Positions 1-11,400 are shown, numbered from the stretch's first letter. The stretch: 34,850 nt of DNA from Acidobacterium sp. (GCA_003131625.1 PKVY01000130.1:32507-67356), one strand, 5' to 3'. The notes: generated by a model not told the origin, from the sequence alone. Program-made: numbers and translations.

Positions 1-843
<843 letters not shown>

Positions 844-848
844 CGTCG

Positions 849-2300
849 ATGACTGAACCTCCCGCCAAAATGTGGTCCGGCCGCTTTCGCTCGGCTCCCC
901 ATCCCATTTTCGACCAGTGGCAGAAGTCCATCCGCTTTGACTGGCAGCTGATCGACGAGGAAGTGCTTGCCAGCAAGGCGCACGCTCTGATGCTCGAGGA
1001 CGCCGGCATTCTCACGCACGACGAACGCGAACGCATCGGTCACGCCCTCGATATCATTGCCGACAATTACTCCGAGCGACAGGCCGATATCGGCAACGAC
1101 CGCCAGGCTGAAGACATACACCACTTCGTCGAGCTCCGCCTCACCGAAGCCATCGGCGAACTCGGCCTCAAGCTCCACACCGGCCGCAGTCGCAATGAGC
1201 AGATCGCCACCGATCTCCGGCTGTACATCGAGTTTCGATGCCGCATGCTTTTGGTGTACCTCGGTAAATGGATCGAACAACTGCTTGTTCAGGCAAAGAC
1301 TGCCGGCGACGCCGTCATGCCCGCTTATACGCACCTCCAGCGGGCCGAACCGGTTCTCGTCGCTCACTGGCTCCTCGCCTATGTCGAAATGCTCCTCCGC
1401 GACGCATCGCGACTCGAAGATTGCATGAAGCGCCTGAACTTCTGCCCGCTCGGCTCAGGAGCGGTCGCCGGAGCAACCCTCGCGCTCGACCGCACCATCG
1501 CCGCGCGCGAGCTGCATTTCACTGCGCCCACCGCCAACAGCATGGACGCGACCTCCGACCGCGACTTTGTTCTCGAATACCTGAACGCGCTCACCCTCCT
1601 CGCTCTCCACGCCAGCCGCTTCGCCGAAGAAATCACCCTCTTCGCCACCGCGGAATTTGGCTTCGTCGATTTGCCGGAGGAATTTTCTACGGGATCCAGC
1701 GCCATGCCGCAGAAGAAGAATCCGGACCTTACGGAGCTGGTGCGCGGCAAAGTTGGGCGCATCCACGGCGCGGCGGAATCCGTGACGCTACTCCTCAAAG
1801 GCCTGCCGCTGGCCTACAACAAAGACCTGCAGGAAACCCAGGAGCCGCTCTTCGCCGCCTCGATGGAAGCACTAAAGATGTTGTTGGTGTTGCCGCCCTT
1901 CACCCGCGCACTCACCTTCCGCACCGATCGCATGCGCGCTGCGTGCGAAACCGGCTTCCTCAACGCTATGGCTGCCGCCACGTATCTTGTTCACAAGGGA
2001 ATTCCCTTCCGCAAGGCGCACGAAAAGATCGGCAACGCCGTCCGCTACTGCATCGAGAGGGGCTGTGAGCTCGGCGATCTTTCGCTCGAAGAACTCCGCC
2101 AGTTCGGTTCCGAGTTCGATACTGATTTCTTCGCCGCCGTCACTCTCGAAGCCACGCTCGATTGCCATGACGTGATTGGCGGAACGGCCCGCTCTCGCGT
2201 CCATGCCGCGCTCGTTGAAACTCAACAGCGGGTCGATGCCCTTGCGGCGAAGTATGGCCCTGTCGGCCACGAGCAGGAGGCAGCCCATGCGCGTGCGTAA
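849..2300 (+). CDS. argH: Argininosuccinate lyase
   Basis: Splits argininosuccinate into arginine and fumarate, the last step of arginine synthesis. It is a 483-residue member of the fumarase/aspartase superfamily. The superfamily signature GSSAMPQKKNPD is present at about residues 282-293, the catalytic His region THLQ at about 161-164, and the substrate loop TGRSRNEQ near 111-118. Length is slightly above the usual 455-470, mainly a C-terminal tail after the family core. The gene starts 5 bases after argG, and its last 14 bases overlap the acetyltransferase gene, which suggests one operon with coupled translation. PurB in this window (16842-18161) is a distant paralogue with the related signature. 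Nothing looks broken. Confidence 0.97.
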   Translation: MTEPPAKMWSGRFRSAPHPIFDQWQKSIRFDWQLIDEEVLASKAHALMLEDAGILTHDERERIGHALDIIADNYSERQADIGNDRQAEDIHHFVELRLTEAIGELGLKLHTGRSRNEQIATDLRLYIEFRCRMLLVYLGKWIEQLLVQAKTAGDAVMPAYTHLQRAEPVLVAHWLLAYVEMLLRDASRLEDCMKRLNFCPLGSGAVAGATLALDRTIAARELHFTAPTANSMDATSDRDFVLEYLNALTLLALHASRFAEEITLFATAEFGFVDLPEEFSTGSSAMPQKKNPDLTELVRGKVGRIHGAAESVTLLLKGLPLAYNKDLQETQEPLFAASMEALKMLLVLPPFTRALTFRTDRMRAACETGFLNAMAAATYLVHKGIPFRKAHEKIGNAVRYCIERGCELGDLSLEELRQFGSEFDTDFFAAVTLEATLDCHDVIGGTARSRVHAALVETQQRVDALAAKYGPVGHEQEAAHARA

Positions 2301-2808
2301 AGCCCTTCTCCAGGACGCTACCAACATCTACGAGCTGGTCAACAGCCTCTCCGGCGACGGCACCCTGCTGCGCCGCCCCTTCGCCGAAATCTGCGAGAAC
2401 GTCCGCGACTTCACCGTCGCCGAATCCGAAGGTGGGATTTTCATGGGCTGCGGCGCTCTGCACCTCTACGGGCCCCATCTTGCCGAGGTGCGCTCCATCG
2501 TCGTCCGCCCCGAGGCAAAGAGTCACGGTGTCGGTGGCGAATTATTGCACTCGCTCCTCGGCGAGGCCGAAGACCATGGCGTCGGCTGCGTCTGCCTCTT
2601 CACCCGCATCCCCGATTTCTTTTTTCGCTACGGGTTCCGCGAGGTCGAGGACCGCACCGCCCTCCCGGACAAGATCTTCAAGGACTGCCAGAACTGCCCG
2701 CGTCTTTATAAGTGCGACGAAGTGGCGATGGCCCGTGGCCAGGTCCCCAAGGTCTCCATCCTCGGACCCCGGATCGAAGCCGAGCAACTCGTCCGCATGA
2801 CGGTTTAA
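2287..2808 (+). CDS. argA: Short-form N-acetylglutamate synthase (GNAT acetyltransferase)
   Basis: Predicted to acetylate glutamate with acetyl-CoA, the first step of arginine synthesis. It is 173 residues: a single GNAT domain without the amino-acid-kinase domain of classical ArgA. The acetyl-CoA loop is seen in VRPEAKSHGVGGELL, followed by FFFRYGF, and the C-terminal cysteine motif DCQNCPRLYKCDEVAM, which is typical of the short ArgA family. The start at 2287 is chosen because AGGAGG at 2275-2280 sits six bases upstream. An upstream in-frame ATG at 2176 lies deep inside argH and would add unrelated sequence. It overlaps argH by 14 bases, and its stop overlaps the converging GH2 stop in the bases TTAA at 2805-2808. 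The operon position supports the arginine role; another GNAT substrate cannot be excluded. Confidence 0.85.
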   Translation: MRVRKALLQDATNIYELVNSLSGDGTLLRRPFAEICENVRDFTVAESEGGIFMGCGALHLYGPHLAEVRSIVVRPEAKSHGVGGELLHSLLGEAEDHGVGCVCLFTRIPDFFFRYGFREVEDRTALPDKIFKDCQNCPRLYKCDEVAMARGQVPKVSILGPRIEAEQLVRMTV

Positions 2809-5318
2809 GCGATGCGTCTCCGGTTCGCCTTCGACTCAAACTGCACTTTGGCTTCCTGGAGTCCCGGCGAAGAGGCGCGCACGGAAATCGCGCCGGCCAC
2901 TCGAGTCGTCCGCACCAGCGCTGTGGCGATTCCCGCCTCTGCGCGGATCGGGTTGGCGAAGATCGTTGCGTCTCCGATCAGCGCTCCTTCGCCGCTCACG
3001 GAAAAAGTGATCACGTCGTCGGCGTAGGGATACGTCATGCCTCGGGCGTCGCAGATGTGGGCAACCACGCGCACCCAGTCCGCTCCGTCGGCAACCGGAT
3101 CGACTCCGCAGGTGTCCACAAGCAACTGAATGCTCTTCGGCTCCCCCGGTGAGTGAACCAGATGGGTGGCAACGACATTGCCGCCGATGAGACCCTCGGC
3201 CAGCAGACTACCGATCGGCGTCGACAAAGCTCCCGGAGCGGCCGTGTTCCCGAATAACATGCTGCGGGCGGCGCTGAAATCTCCCGCCTTGAACGTGAAC
3301 GGCGGATGCGGGATATGATATCCGCTGTCGGGTTCCTGCGTGGCCACCACCTGGCCATTCTGGGTAAGTCGCACCCTTTCGCAGTTACTGAACACAGTAA
3401 CTTCCAAAGGCGAATGAAACGTCGCGTAGTTGGCGATGAAGATCATCGGCCCACTCCCCCCGCGTGCGGGGCGAACTTCCGGCGGCCTCTGGCTCTGGAA
3501 CATGAAGTAGTCGAACTTGGGCAGACGGAAGAGGTCGAGGGGCGCTCCGAGGAAAGGCTGATGATGGTAGCCGCGGAAGGCGTCGATGCCCGCCCAAAGA
3601 TCGGCCCCGGCAGGTTTGGTTTCAGGCCGATAGATTCTGTCCATGCTGTACATGTGCGCCAGGGCCTGCACCAGCAGCGGCGCTTCGCCCCAGACGCGGG
3701 CCACGCGGACCCGTCCCTGCTGATCGCTCCAGTTGTCCACCTGGTCGCCCCACTCCCGAATCCAGGACGGCTTGTCCGGATTCAGGTGCTGATAAGGAAC
3801 GTAGCCAACGTCCCACCCATTGAAGCCCGGCACAGGCCCGCGGATCGGGTCTCCGGCTGAATAGACGCCCGGCCCAGGAAATTCTTCATGCACAATCTTG
3901 TAGAACCCGGCCGCCAGGGGACTGTTATTGGATTCGTTCAGCGCCGCTTCCCACAGAACCACTGACGGGCGGTTGCGGTCGCGCCGGATCATTTCGCGCG
4001 CATCCTGGTAAGCGCGCTTGCGAAAAAGGTCGTCTCCCAGAAATTGCCAGCCGGGGTTGGACACAATGGCCAGGATGCCCAGCTCATCGCAGGCATCCAT
4101 AAAACTCGGGTCCTGCGGATAGTGGCTTCGATACGAGGTAAAGCCCGCGTCGCGCAGCTTGAAAGCGTCGCGATAGTGCGCGGAGGGAGGCAGAGCATAG
4201 CCGACATAAGGATGGTCCTGGTGCCGATTGGCGCCTATCGAGAAGAACGGTTGCCCGTTGATCAGCAGGCCGCGGTTCTTTCCGAATCGAATCGACCGGA
4301 TGCCGATACGGGTGTACTGATCGTCGCTGACGTGGCCGTTCTCGCTGACGGTCGTATGCAGCCAATAGAGCTGAGGATTGTCCGGGTGCCAGAGCCGGGC
4401 ATTGCGCACTTTCATGGTCTGCGTCGCCGCATGCGAGGTTCGAGCGGGCACCGCAACGCTGGCGGAATTCGTCGCGGCGATGTTCCCGTCGGAATCGATC
4501 AGCTCCTGCACAATCGTGCAGATGCGGCGCTGGTCCGATTCATTGGCGACGTCGGTTTGCACCTGCACCGTCGATTCCTGGGCGGCCACCGCCGGAAAAG
4601 TCACGAAGATTCCGCCGCCCGCTACCGTGTCGGCGAGGATCGGGTCGGTGATATGCAGAGGATCGAGCACCTCAAGATCGACGCTGCGGTACAAGCCTCC
4701 GAAATAGCAGAAATCCAGCTGGTTCTGGGGCTTGCCGGGAGGAACCTCCGGGTTATCGGAGTTATTGAGACGAACCAGTAAGGTATTGCTCTGATCCAGG
4801 CGAATATCTTTGGAGATATCGATGGTGAAAGGGATGTAACCGCCATAGTGCGTCGTCTGATGGACGCCGTTCAGCCAGACATCCGCGACCTGCATGGCCC
4901 CCTGGAATTTCAAATAGACGATGCGACCCTTCCAGTCCGGCTGGGCCGAGAACGATCGCTGATACCAGCACACTCCCTGATAATTCCGGCCGCCACTGAC
5001 GTCCAGCGGCTCCAGCCGGACGGTGTGCGGCAAGGTTGCGGGTTCCCATTTTGCGTTCTCAGGAGGAGCGTCGGGATTTCCTGGCGCAGGCTGAGGCGCC
5101 TGCACGGAGGCGGCAGGCGGGCGGAAGAACTGCCAGTCCTGATTCATGCTGAGCACCAGGCGCGCTTCCGGCACGCCGCGCTGTCCGCCGGAGATCGGCT
5201 GGTTGCCCTGCGGGATAACCGCTCCCTCTGCATTCATCCACGTTGGCAATTCCGTGAGCAGGAGACTCGAGGCAGACAGAGCGCTCACTTCCAGAAAGTC
5301 CCTGCGCGATAGTGGCAT
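2805..5318 (-). CDS. Tat-exported glycoside hydrolase family 2 protein (beta-galactosidase-like)
   Basis: A probable retaining beta-glycosidase acting outside the cytoplasm on plant or microbial glycans; the exact sugar is unknown. About 837 residues. The N-terminus has a twin-arginine motif (SRRDFLE) and a hydrophobic stretch. Then come a GH2 sugar-binding sandwich (about 90-220, with YQRSF and VWLNG), an Ig-like domain (about 240-345), a TIM barrel (about 345-620) and a C-terminal beta domain. The likely acid/base is Glu in ALNESN (about 462), preceded by the usual Asn; the likely nucleophile is Glu in IREWGD (about 522). The ATG at 5318 is preferred over the one at 5324, because GAGG lies six bases before 5318 but abuts 5324. 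It is the last gene of the minus-strand operon beginning at 12033. Confidence 0.9.
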   Translation of the reverse strand: MPLSRRDFLEVSALSASSLLLTELPTWMNAEGAVIPQGNQPISGGQRGVPEARLVLSMNQDWQFFRPPAASVQAPQPAPGNPDAPPENAKWEPATLPHTVRLEPLDVSGGRNYQGVCWYQRSFSAQPDWKGRIVYLKFQGAMQVADVWLNGVHQTTHYGGYIPFTIDISKDIRLDQSNTLLVRLNNSDNPEVPPGKPQNQLDFCYFGGLYRSVDLEVLDPLHITDPILADTVAGGGIFVTFPAVAAQESTVQVQTDVANESDQRRICTIVQELIDSDGNIAATNSASVAVPARTSHAATQTMKVRNARLWHPDNPQLYWLHTTVSENGHVSDDQYTRIGIRSIRFGKNRGLLINGQPFFSIGANRHQDHPYVGYALPPSAHYRDAFKLRDAGFTSYRSHYPQDPSFMDACDELGILAIVSNPGWQFLGDDLFRKRAYQDAREMIRRDRNRPSVVLWEAALNESNNSPLAAGFYKIVHEEFPGPGVYSAGDPIRGPVPGFNGWDVGYVPYQHLNPDKPSWIREWGDQVDNWSDQQGRVRVARVWGEAPLLVQALAHMYSMDRIYRPETKPAGADLWAGIDAFRGYHHQPFLGAPLDLFRLPKFDYFMFQSQRPPEVRPARGGSGPMIFIANYATFHSPLEVTVFSNCERVRLTQNGQVVATQEPDSGYHIPHPPFTFKAGDFSAARSMLFGNTAAPGALSTPIGSLLAEGLIGGNVVATHLVHSPGEPKSIQLLVDTCGVDPVADGADWVRVVAHICDARGMTYPYADDVITFSVSGEGALIGDATIFANPIRAEAGIATALVRTTRVAGAISVRASSPGLQEAKVQFESKANRRRIA

Positions 5319-5341
5319 GCACATCCTCTTCGTTTATCGTG

Positions 5342-5842
5342 TTATGAACCTGCGGGCTTGCGCAGGATGATGGCGATGGCTTCAATCTCGACCAGCAACT
5401 CCGGCCTGCACAGAATCGCCTGGATTCCGGTGGACGCCGGCAACGGATCGAGGCCTAACTCGGTATAGAAAGCCGTCCGCTCCTCATTGAACCCCTCGTA
5501 GTCCCGCTCGATATCGCGCAGATAGCAACTGGTGCGCACCACATCGTGCCAGGTCGCGCCTTCCGACGCCAGCAGGCCGGTAATGTTGCTGAACGTCCTC
5601 CGGGTTTGCGCGCGAAGGTCGCCGATATGAATGCTCCTGCCCTGTTCGTCGATGCTCGCGGTGCCGGAGATGAGGAGAATGGTCAGATTGCCCAGATCGA
5701 TCGCGATGCCGCGAGAGAAGGAGCTGGGTTTTGCGTAGGCGTACGCCTCATTCAATACTTTGTGATTGGTGAGGGCCCGCTTCCGGACAGGCACCCCGCT
5801 CGCGGTGCCGATCGCGCTCAGCAGGGACTCGAGATCGCTCAC
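5342..5842 (-). CDS. Rid-family (YjgF/YER057c/UK114) protein lacking the deaminase arginine
   Basis: A 166-residue protein of the Rid superfamily, small trimeric proteins whose RidA branch hydrolyses reactive enamines/imines. The C-terminal core ends in LLVEIEAIAIILR, which aligns with the family motif ending VEIEAIAV. In an ungapped alignment by eye from that motif, the position of E. coli RidA Arg105 is Ser (in LPASTGIQ), so imine deaminase activity is doubtful and it probably belongs to a Rid1-7-like or ligand-binding branch. It begins with GTG overlapping the preceding TPR gene by four bases (GTGA), and the GH2 gene starts 23 bases after its end, so it is part of that operon. No signal peptide is seen. 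Its role in a glycan operon is unknown. Confidence 0.85.
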   Translation of the reverse strand: MSDLESLLSAIGTASGVPVRKRALTNHKVLNEAYAYAKPSSFSRGIAIDLGNLTILLISGTASIDEQGRSIHIGDLRAQTRRTFSNITGLLASEGATWHDVVRTSCYLRDIERDYEGFNEERTAFYTELGLDPLPASTGIQAILCRPELLVEIEAIAIILRKPAGS

Positions 5843-6876
5843 GGCTGCCCCCGCACGGCCGGCATGCTCGCGACCACTTTGTGCGTAGCGCTGTTCGCCT
5901 GCGTCTCGCGAAACGGCTTCTTCGCCTCATACAGCTGCAGCCGGCCTCGGATCGCCGCGGCCATCTTCGCGTTGTTGCGCGCAACCGCCAGGTCCAGAGC
6001 GCGTTTCGCCGAGGCGATGGCGTTGGTGAATTGGCCGTTTTCCGCCCACGCCGCTCCCAGTGCGTCGAATACGTCCGGATCGTCGGCCGGAGCGAGACGG
6101 TTGGCGTTCTCGGCCAGAGACAGAGCCTCCGCGCCATTGCGCACGGATGCGTCGGGCGCGGTGGCCAACAGCCACGCGAGGCCCGTCGTTGCGCTCACGC
6201 TGCTGGGGTCGATGGTATGCGCTCTGCGCCAGTGGGCCAGCGCCGCCGAATCATCGCCTAAAGCCTGATACGCGCTGCCCAGGCCTTCCTCGCCGGGCAC
6301 GTAGTGCTGCCGGATGGAGACAGTCGTCTGAAACTCGGCCACGGCCTGGTCGGCATGGTCCTGCTCCAGCAGAAACTTGCCCAGCACATAGTGGTTGTCC
6401 ACCGACAACGGATTGATCTGCACCGCGTGACGGAGGTGCTCGAACGCCGCCTGGGTGTCGCCATGCACGTAGAACGAGATGCCCAGGCCGTTCTGCGCCT
6501 TGGCATTCTCCGGGTCCATCGCCACAGCCTGCTTCCAGAGGCCGAGGGCCTGATCGTTGTCTCCCTTTTCCTCCAGCTGCATCGCTTCGTCCATCAGCTT
6601 GTATTGCTGGACCGCGGGCACCTGAATCTCTGCGATTCCGTCTCCGGCGATGTTGACGAACTCGGGCAGGTTGACGGCGCGATTGGATGCCGTGGCATTG
6701 TCGATCAGGATCGGCGGGCTCGAGTTGCCGTTGTCATCCAGATGCGTCAGATACATCTGCGTATAGGGAGAACGAGCCTTCGAGGAAAAAACCAGCCAGC
6801 GTCCGTTGGGTGAAAAACTGTACCACGAGTTCATCAGCGAAGTGTTGGCGCGGAGGCGGCGCGCAACTCCTCCCTC
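5839..6876 (-). pseudogene. 3' part of PD40/heme/TPR gene (downstream of frameshift)
   Basis: This is the C-terminal half of the protein begun at 8306, in a different frame. It opens with the rest of a beta-propeller blade (FSPNGRWLVFSSKARSPYTQ), a linker and then five or six TPR units (for example NAKAQNGLGISFYVHGDTQA), ending in a helical tail. The frame remains open upstream to an ATG at 6924, but residues before about 6876 (MPQRPAHASGQSAVHR) look like out-of-frame translation of the upstream gene and have no good ribosome site. Sensible sequence therefore switches frame at about 6876: reading one base twice there would give a continuous protein of about 822 residues. It is either a true frameshift mutation, a sequencing error, or a separately translated piece. 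The stop overlaps the Rid gene start by four bases. Confidence 0.75.
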
Positions 6877-8306
6877 ACGATGTACAGCTGACTGTCCGGA
6901 CGCATGAGCTGGCCGTTGTGGCACTGTACAAACACGATCCAGCGGCCGTCCGGAGAAACTTTCGGGAAGTTATTGCTCATCCCGTTGTTCGAGGCGCCGG
7001 CGATGGGCTCGGGGGTCCCGCCCTTGCCGTCGTTGAACGGCACTCGATACAGGTTGTATTGAATGGGAGTCTCGTTCGGATCGTTGGCGCGCAGCGCTTT
7101 CTTCTCGCCGACGGGATACGGATCCACTGCTTCAGCCCGGGCAAACACGATGTACTTGCCGTCGGGACTCCACACTCCGTCGGTCTGCACGAAGTGCGGA
7201 TCGTCCGCGCCGGGCAGCGGCTCACGCTTGCCGGTGGCGCGGCTGTACCACTCCAGAATGCCCCGCGTCGGATAGAAAACCTGCAGGAAGCGATAGTCCT
7301 TGAAGTTTGTGACGTAATACGTGTTGCTCACATCCTCTGTCGAAGTTCCGGCAAAGGTGCTCACGACGTATTGGCCATCGGGCGAAACCTGGGACATGAA
7401 ACCCACGCGAACCTTGCCCGCCTGCCCGTCGGTGTTCCATTGCACGACATCTTTATTCTGAATCGAGATCTGCTTCTGCACGGGAACGAGAGCGTAGAGG
7501 CCTTTGTCGTTGGCAGGCCCGTCGACGTCGATCCCCATCGTTTTGCCATCGCGGGAAAAAGAATGGCAGTTAGCGCACGTCGGCATGTTCGTCAGCACGG
7601 TACGGCTCTCCGGGCTGGTAATGTCCTTGAGCCGCCAGCGGATGAGATGGATGAGCGACGGGGAGAGCGGCTGCACGGTACCGTTCGCGCCAGCGCTGGG
7701 CATCAGTGGCACATCGCGGTAGAAGATCGGCGCCCCAACCGGATCGACCGATGTAGTAAAGCTGATATGCCCCTGCGAAGACGTGGTATTCGCATCCTTA
7801 TATCCGGTGATCGTCAGGGTCGCCGGGCCCGCGATCGAATGGAACTGAATCTTTTGCCATGTGGCGGCATCCGGTGTCCACACCCACGACGCCGCCTGCT
7901 GCGGGCTCAACCGCGGCAGTTCGTTGGTGTCGGAGACGCAATCCGGATCGATGGGGCCCAGGCGCATCCTCTCCCCTTTCGATACCGTGTGAATCGGGGG
8001 CGCTCCGTCGGCAAATTGAATGTCGACGTTCCAGTAGCTCGCCACCCCATCTCTCCACAGAAACGTTGGAGGCGTGATCCCAGGCGGGAAGATCGATCCA
8101 TCTTCAGGGTAATCGACGGAGATTGGCCATAATTCGGCAGCAGAACCCGTCACAACAGGCGCGGCTTGCACAGTCGGCGTCCGCCGGCTGGCCACGCTCA
8201 ACAGGCGCGGCAGGACGATCGCCGCCACCGCCAGGATAAGAATCTTGAATGCGATACGGAAGAAACGCCGGTTGCGATACGCCGCTGCAGAACCAGAATC
8301 GAGCAT
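6834..8306 (-). pseudogene. 5' part of PD40 beta-propeller / c-type heme protein (frameshifted)
   Basis: Encodes up to 490 residues. Order: one N-terminal membrane anchor (FKILILAVAAIVLPRLL, about 20-36), a beta-sandwich-like region, a single c-type heme motif CANCH at 244-248, then WD40-like PD40 blades (VSPDGQYVVS, WSPDGKYIVF, VSPDGRWIVF). The frame then runs into about 14 residues of unlike sequence (REELRAASAPTLR) and stops at 6834, while the propeller and TPRs continue in another frame at 5839-6876. The start at 8306 has GGAGG six bases upstream. The protein would be anchored in the inner membrane with heme and propeller in the periplasm. Such heme-PD40-TPR proteins sit near glycan-uptake genes in several phyla but their function is not established. 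Confidence 0.78.
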
Positions 8307-8425
8307 TCATCACCTCCGGGCCGCGCTCGAGCTGCGATCAGCCACTGATTCTATCTCGGAATAAATTCCGCGGACACGGAAGGGACGCTGGGGCATCCCG
8401 TCCGAAAAAGCCGTATTGACGCAAA

Positions 8426-8460
8426 CAGGCCCGAGCGCCAATATCTGGCGCCCGGGCCTG
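8426..8460 (-). terminator. Strong hairpin after the TonB-dependent receptor gene
   Basis: Arms 8426-8440 and 8446-8460 pair over 15 positions with one mismatch around a 5-base loop. It begins ten bases after the receptor stop codon. On the minus strand it is followed only by TTTGCG, a poor U-tract, so it may be a 3'-stabilising or partial-termination hairpin that lowers expression of the downstream PD40/Rid/GH2 genes relative to the receptor, not a full terminator. Confidence 0.6.
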
Positions 8461-8469
8461 CATTGAGGG

Positions 8470-11400
8470 TTAGAAAGTGAACTTCAGTGCAGCCTGGCCG
8501 ACGCGCGGATTAGCCGCGTCGGAACCCTGACCGCCGTTGATCTGGCCAAAGGTGGAGTCCGTTGGAGTCATGTCCGGAGTGCCCATGACAACGTGGTTGA
8601 AGGCGTTGAAGAACTCAAAGCGGAGCTGCACCTGGTACCGCTCCATAATGGCCCAGTTCTTCATCAGTGCCGCGTCGGTGTTGAAACTCGGCGGACCGTA
8701 CATGACATCTCTCGCGCTGTCGCCGTAGGTTCCGTCGTGACGGGTTACGAACGCAGCCGGGTTGAAATACTGTTTCACTCACGCCGATCGCCCGCCCTGG
8801 CGAACTTTGAGCGACTGCCCAGCGACCCGATCCGCGCGATCGCCCGCACAGAACTGCAGGCATCCGCCGCCGTAGCCGGGCTCGCCATAGGCTGCCTGGC
8901 TGCTGCCCGAGCCGATGCTGAACGGCGCGCCTGACTCCCAGGAAAGAATGGGGCTCAGCTCCCATCCGCCCAGCGCTTCGCGCAGCGCAAGACTTTGCCC
9001 GCTCAGCTCCGGAGTGCGGTAAATAAAGTTGGTGACCCAGACGAAGGGAATACTCGCGCTGGAAACTCCATAACTCCAGCGCAGGTTCCTGGGATTATCG
9101 ATCCCGTTTTGGCTGGCGGCGATATTAGCGGCGCTGGCCACGTCCATGGTCTTCTGCCAGGTAAAGCTGGACTGCGCCTGGAGACCGTGCGCCATATTCC
9201 GCTGGAACGTTGCCTGCAGCGAATGATAGTTAGCGGTTGCGCCGCTGTCGTACTCCAGAATGCCGCTGAAGTTGGAGTAGGGAGCGACAGGTTTGGCGGC
9301 CAGCGCCGGCGCTGGGCAGCTGAGCGACGTATAGGAAGTGCAGTAGCTGTAACCGGCAAAGTTATCGTCCTGCACGTAACTCTGGTGGTAGGACTGGCTC
9401 CCGACGTAGGCCACGCGGACCGCCATCACGTTACTCAACTGCTGCTCGATGGAGGCGTTCCATGCCTGCGTCACGCCTTCCCTGAAGCTCCGGCTGAAGG
9501 AATCCTGCTCATAGACCGGGCCGGGGATCAGGGAGTTAGACGGCGGCTTGTAGGTGACCGAGGCAAACGGCGGGAAGGGACTCTTGCCATTGGTCCCGAA
9601 CGACGAGGTTGCCCACGGGTTGTGGAAGTTGTCGTATCCGGCGACCGCCTGACCAGTGTTGGGTGTGCAGGCGGCGGAGGCTCCGCCGGTGGAGCAGAGA
9701 GGAACGTTCGACGGCGCAGCCGGAGCCAGGGCCGTGGCAAACGGCGCGATATCGACAACGTGGTTGTAGTCCGAATAAGGCACCGGCGCGGTGAACATGC
9801 CGAATGCAGCGTGGAACGAGGTATGGGGCATGTTCGGGGGCTGCCAGGCCACTCCGATCCGCGGCTCGAACAGACGCTTGCTGCTGGGGCGAAGCGCATC
9901 GTTCACGCCCGGATCGCCCGGGAAGACCAGGCCGGTTGGCGCTGCGGGGAAGACCACACTTTGCTGGCCAGCCACGAAAGCCGATCCCCGGCCGCCGACA
10001 GAAACGGGTGCAAGGTCCGGATCCCAGCGCACGCCCAGAGTCAGGGTCAGGCCAGGCTTCACCCGATATTCGTCGTTCACGTACGGATCCACCTGCCAGC
10101 CCTGGATGTCGGCCAGTTCGCCGGCTCCCTGCTCAAAGGACGACATGTATCCGAGCAGCCAGTCCGCAAGTCCATTGCCGGTGTAGCCGCCGCCGAAGCT
10201 AATGATGGCGTCAGCCGGGTAGTTGGCTGCGTCTTCGACCGCCCTCTGGTGCTGCAGGTCGATGCCCACCGACAGAGTGTGCCGGTGAATGGTCTTGATC
10301 AGCGTGTCGGAGATTCCCTCCGTGCCGCGGACCTCGTTGGATGGCTCAGTCCAGCCGCCGTTGGCGCCGCCGAAATAGGCGCCTTCCATGTAGCAGACCG
10401 GCTCAACGACACTGATGTAGCGAGACCAACACATCGGCTTGCCGCTCTTATCCAGCACCGGCGTGCCGTTGTGCGCGCTCTGCTGCGTCCACAGAACCGT
10501 CGCCGTATTGACGGTACTGCTGTTCACCGTCCATGTGTGCTGCAGGATTTCGTTGAAGTACCACATCTTCTCGCCGAAGGTCTGGTTCCAGGTGTTCAGG
10601 TTCAAGACCGAAAGAACATCGCCCGGCGTGTCGCCGGAGGGCTGAATGAACTTGTCGATGTACGAGCGCACCGTGAGGCGCTGGCTCTTCGACAGGTCGT
10701 AGTCAACCCTGGACGTGTACTCGTTCCAGGTGGAATTCGCCAGGTTCGCCGACGCATAGAGCATGTTCCCCGCGAGATTCTGCGACCCGGAGGTCGGCGC
10801 TGCAGTCCCTGAAGCTGGCGCGGTGTGCCCAGGCAGCCCATCGTTGGTAATTTGCACGGCCACCGGATCCAGCCCGCCGACGACCTGGTTGGGCTTGCCG
10901 TTCGCGAACTGGAACGGACCATTCAGCCAGCCGCAGGAAAGCGTCCGTGGCCCGGTATAGCCCGAGCCGCAGCCGCTGTTGTGCGCCTCGGCATAATCGA
11001 CCAATCCACTGAAATCACCAGCCAGCATCTGCTGGGTCGGTGTTGCGGTCGAGTTGTTCGAAGTTCCTGGTCCACCGGCGACGATGGTTCCCTGGTAGTT
11101 GAAAAAGAAGAAGAGGCGATTCTTGATGGCCGGTCCGCCGACATAGCCGCCGTACTGGTTGCGCCTGAAAGTATCCTGTTGGTGGTTGCTCCAGTTCCCT
11201 GCGTCCAGGTCTCCGTTGCGCATGAATTCGAACAGGCCGCCATGCCACGTGTTCGTCCCGCTCCGCGTGGCCATCGAAACAACGCCACCCGTCGAGAAGC
11301 CATAAACCGCACTGAAGTTGTTCGAGATCAGGCGGAACTCCTGCGTGGCGTCGGGGTTCGGTGTGGGCGAGTTGGTGCCCAGGTAGTTGTCCATGTTGGA

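Noticed and set aside
6860..6885. Programmed ribosomal frameshift in the PD40/TPR gene
   Set aside because: No slippery heptamer or stimulatory hairpin is evident at the switch; mutation or sequence error is simpler.
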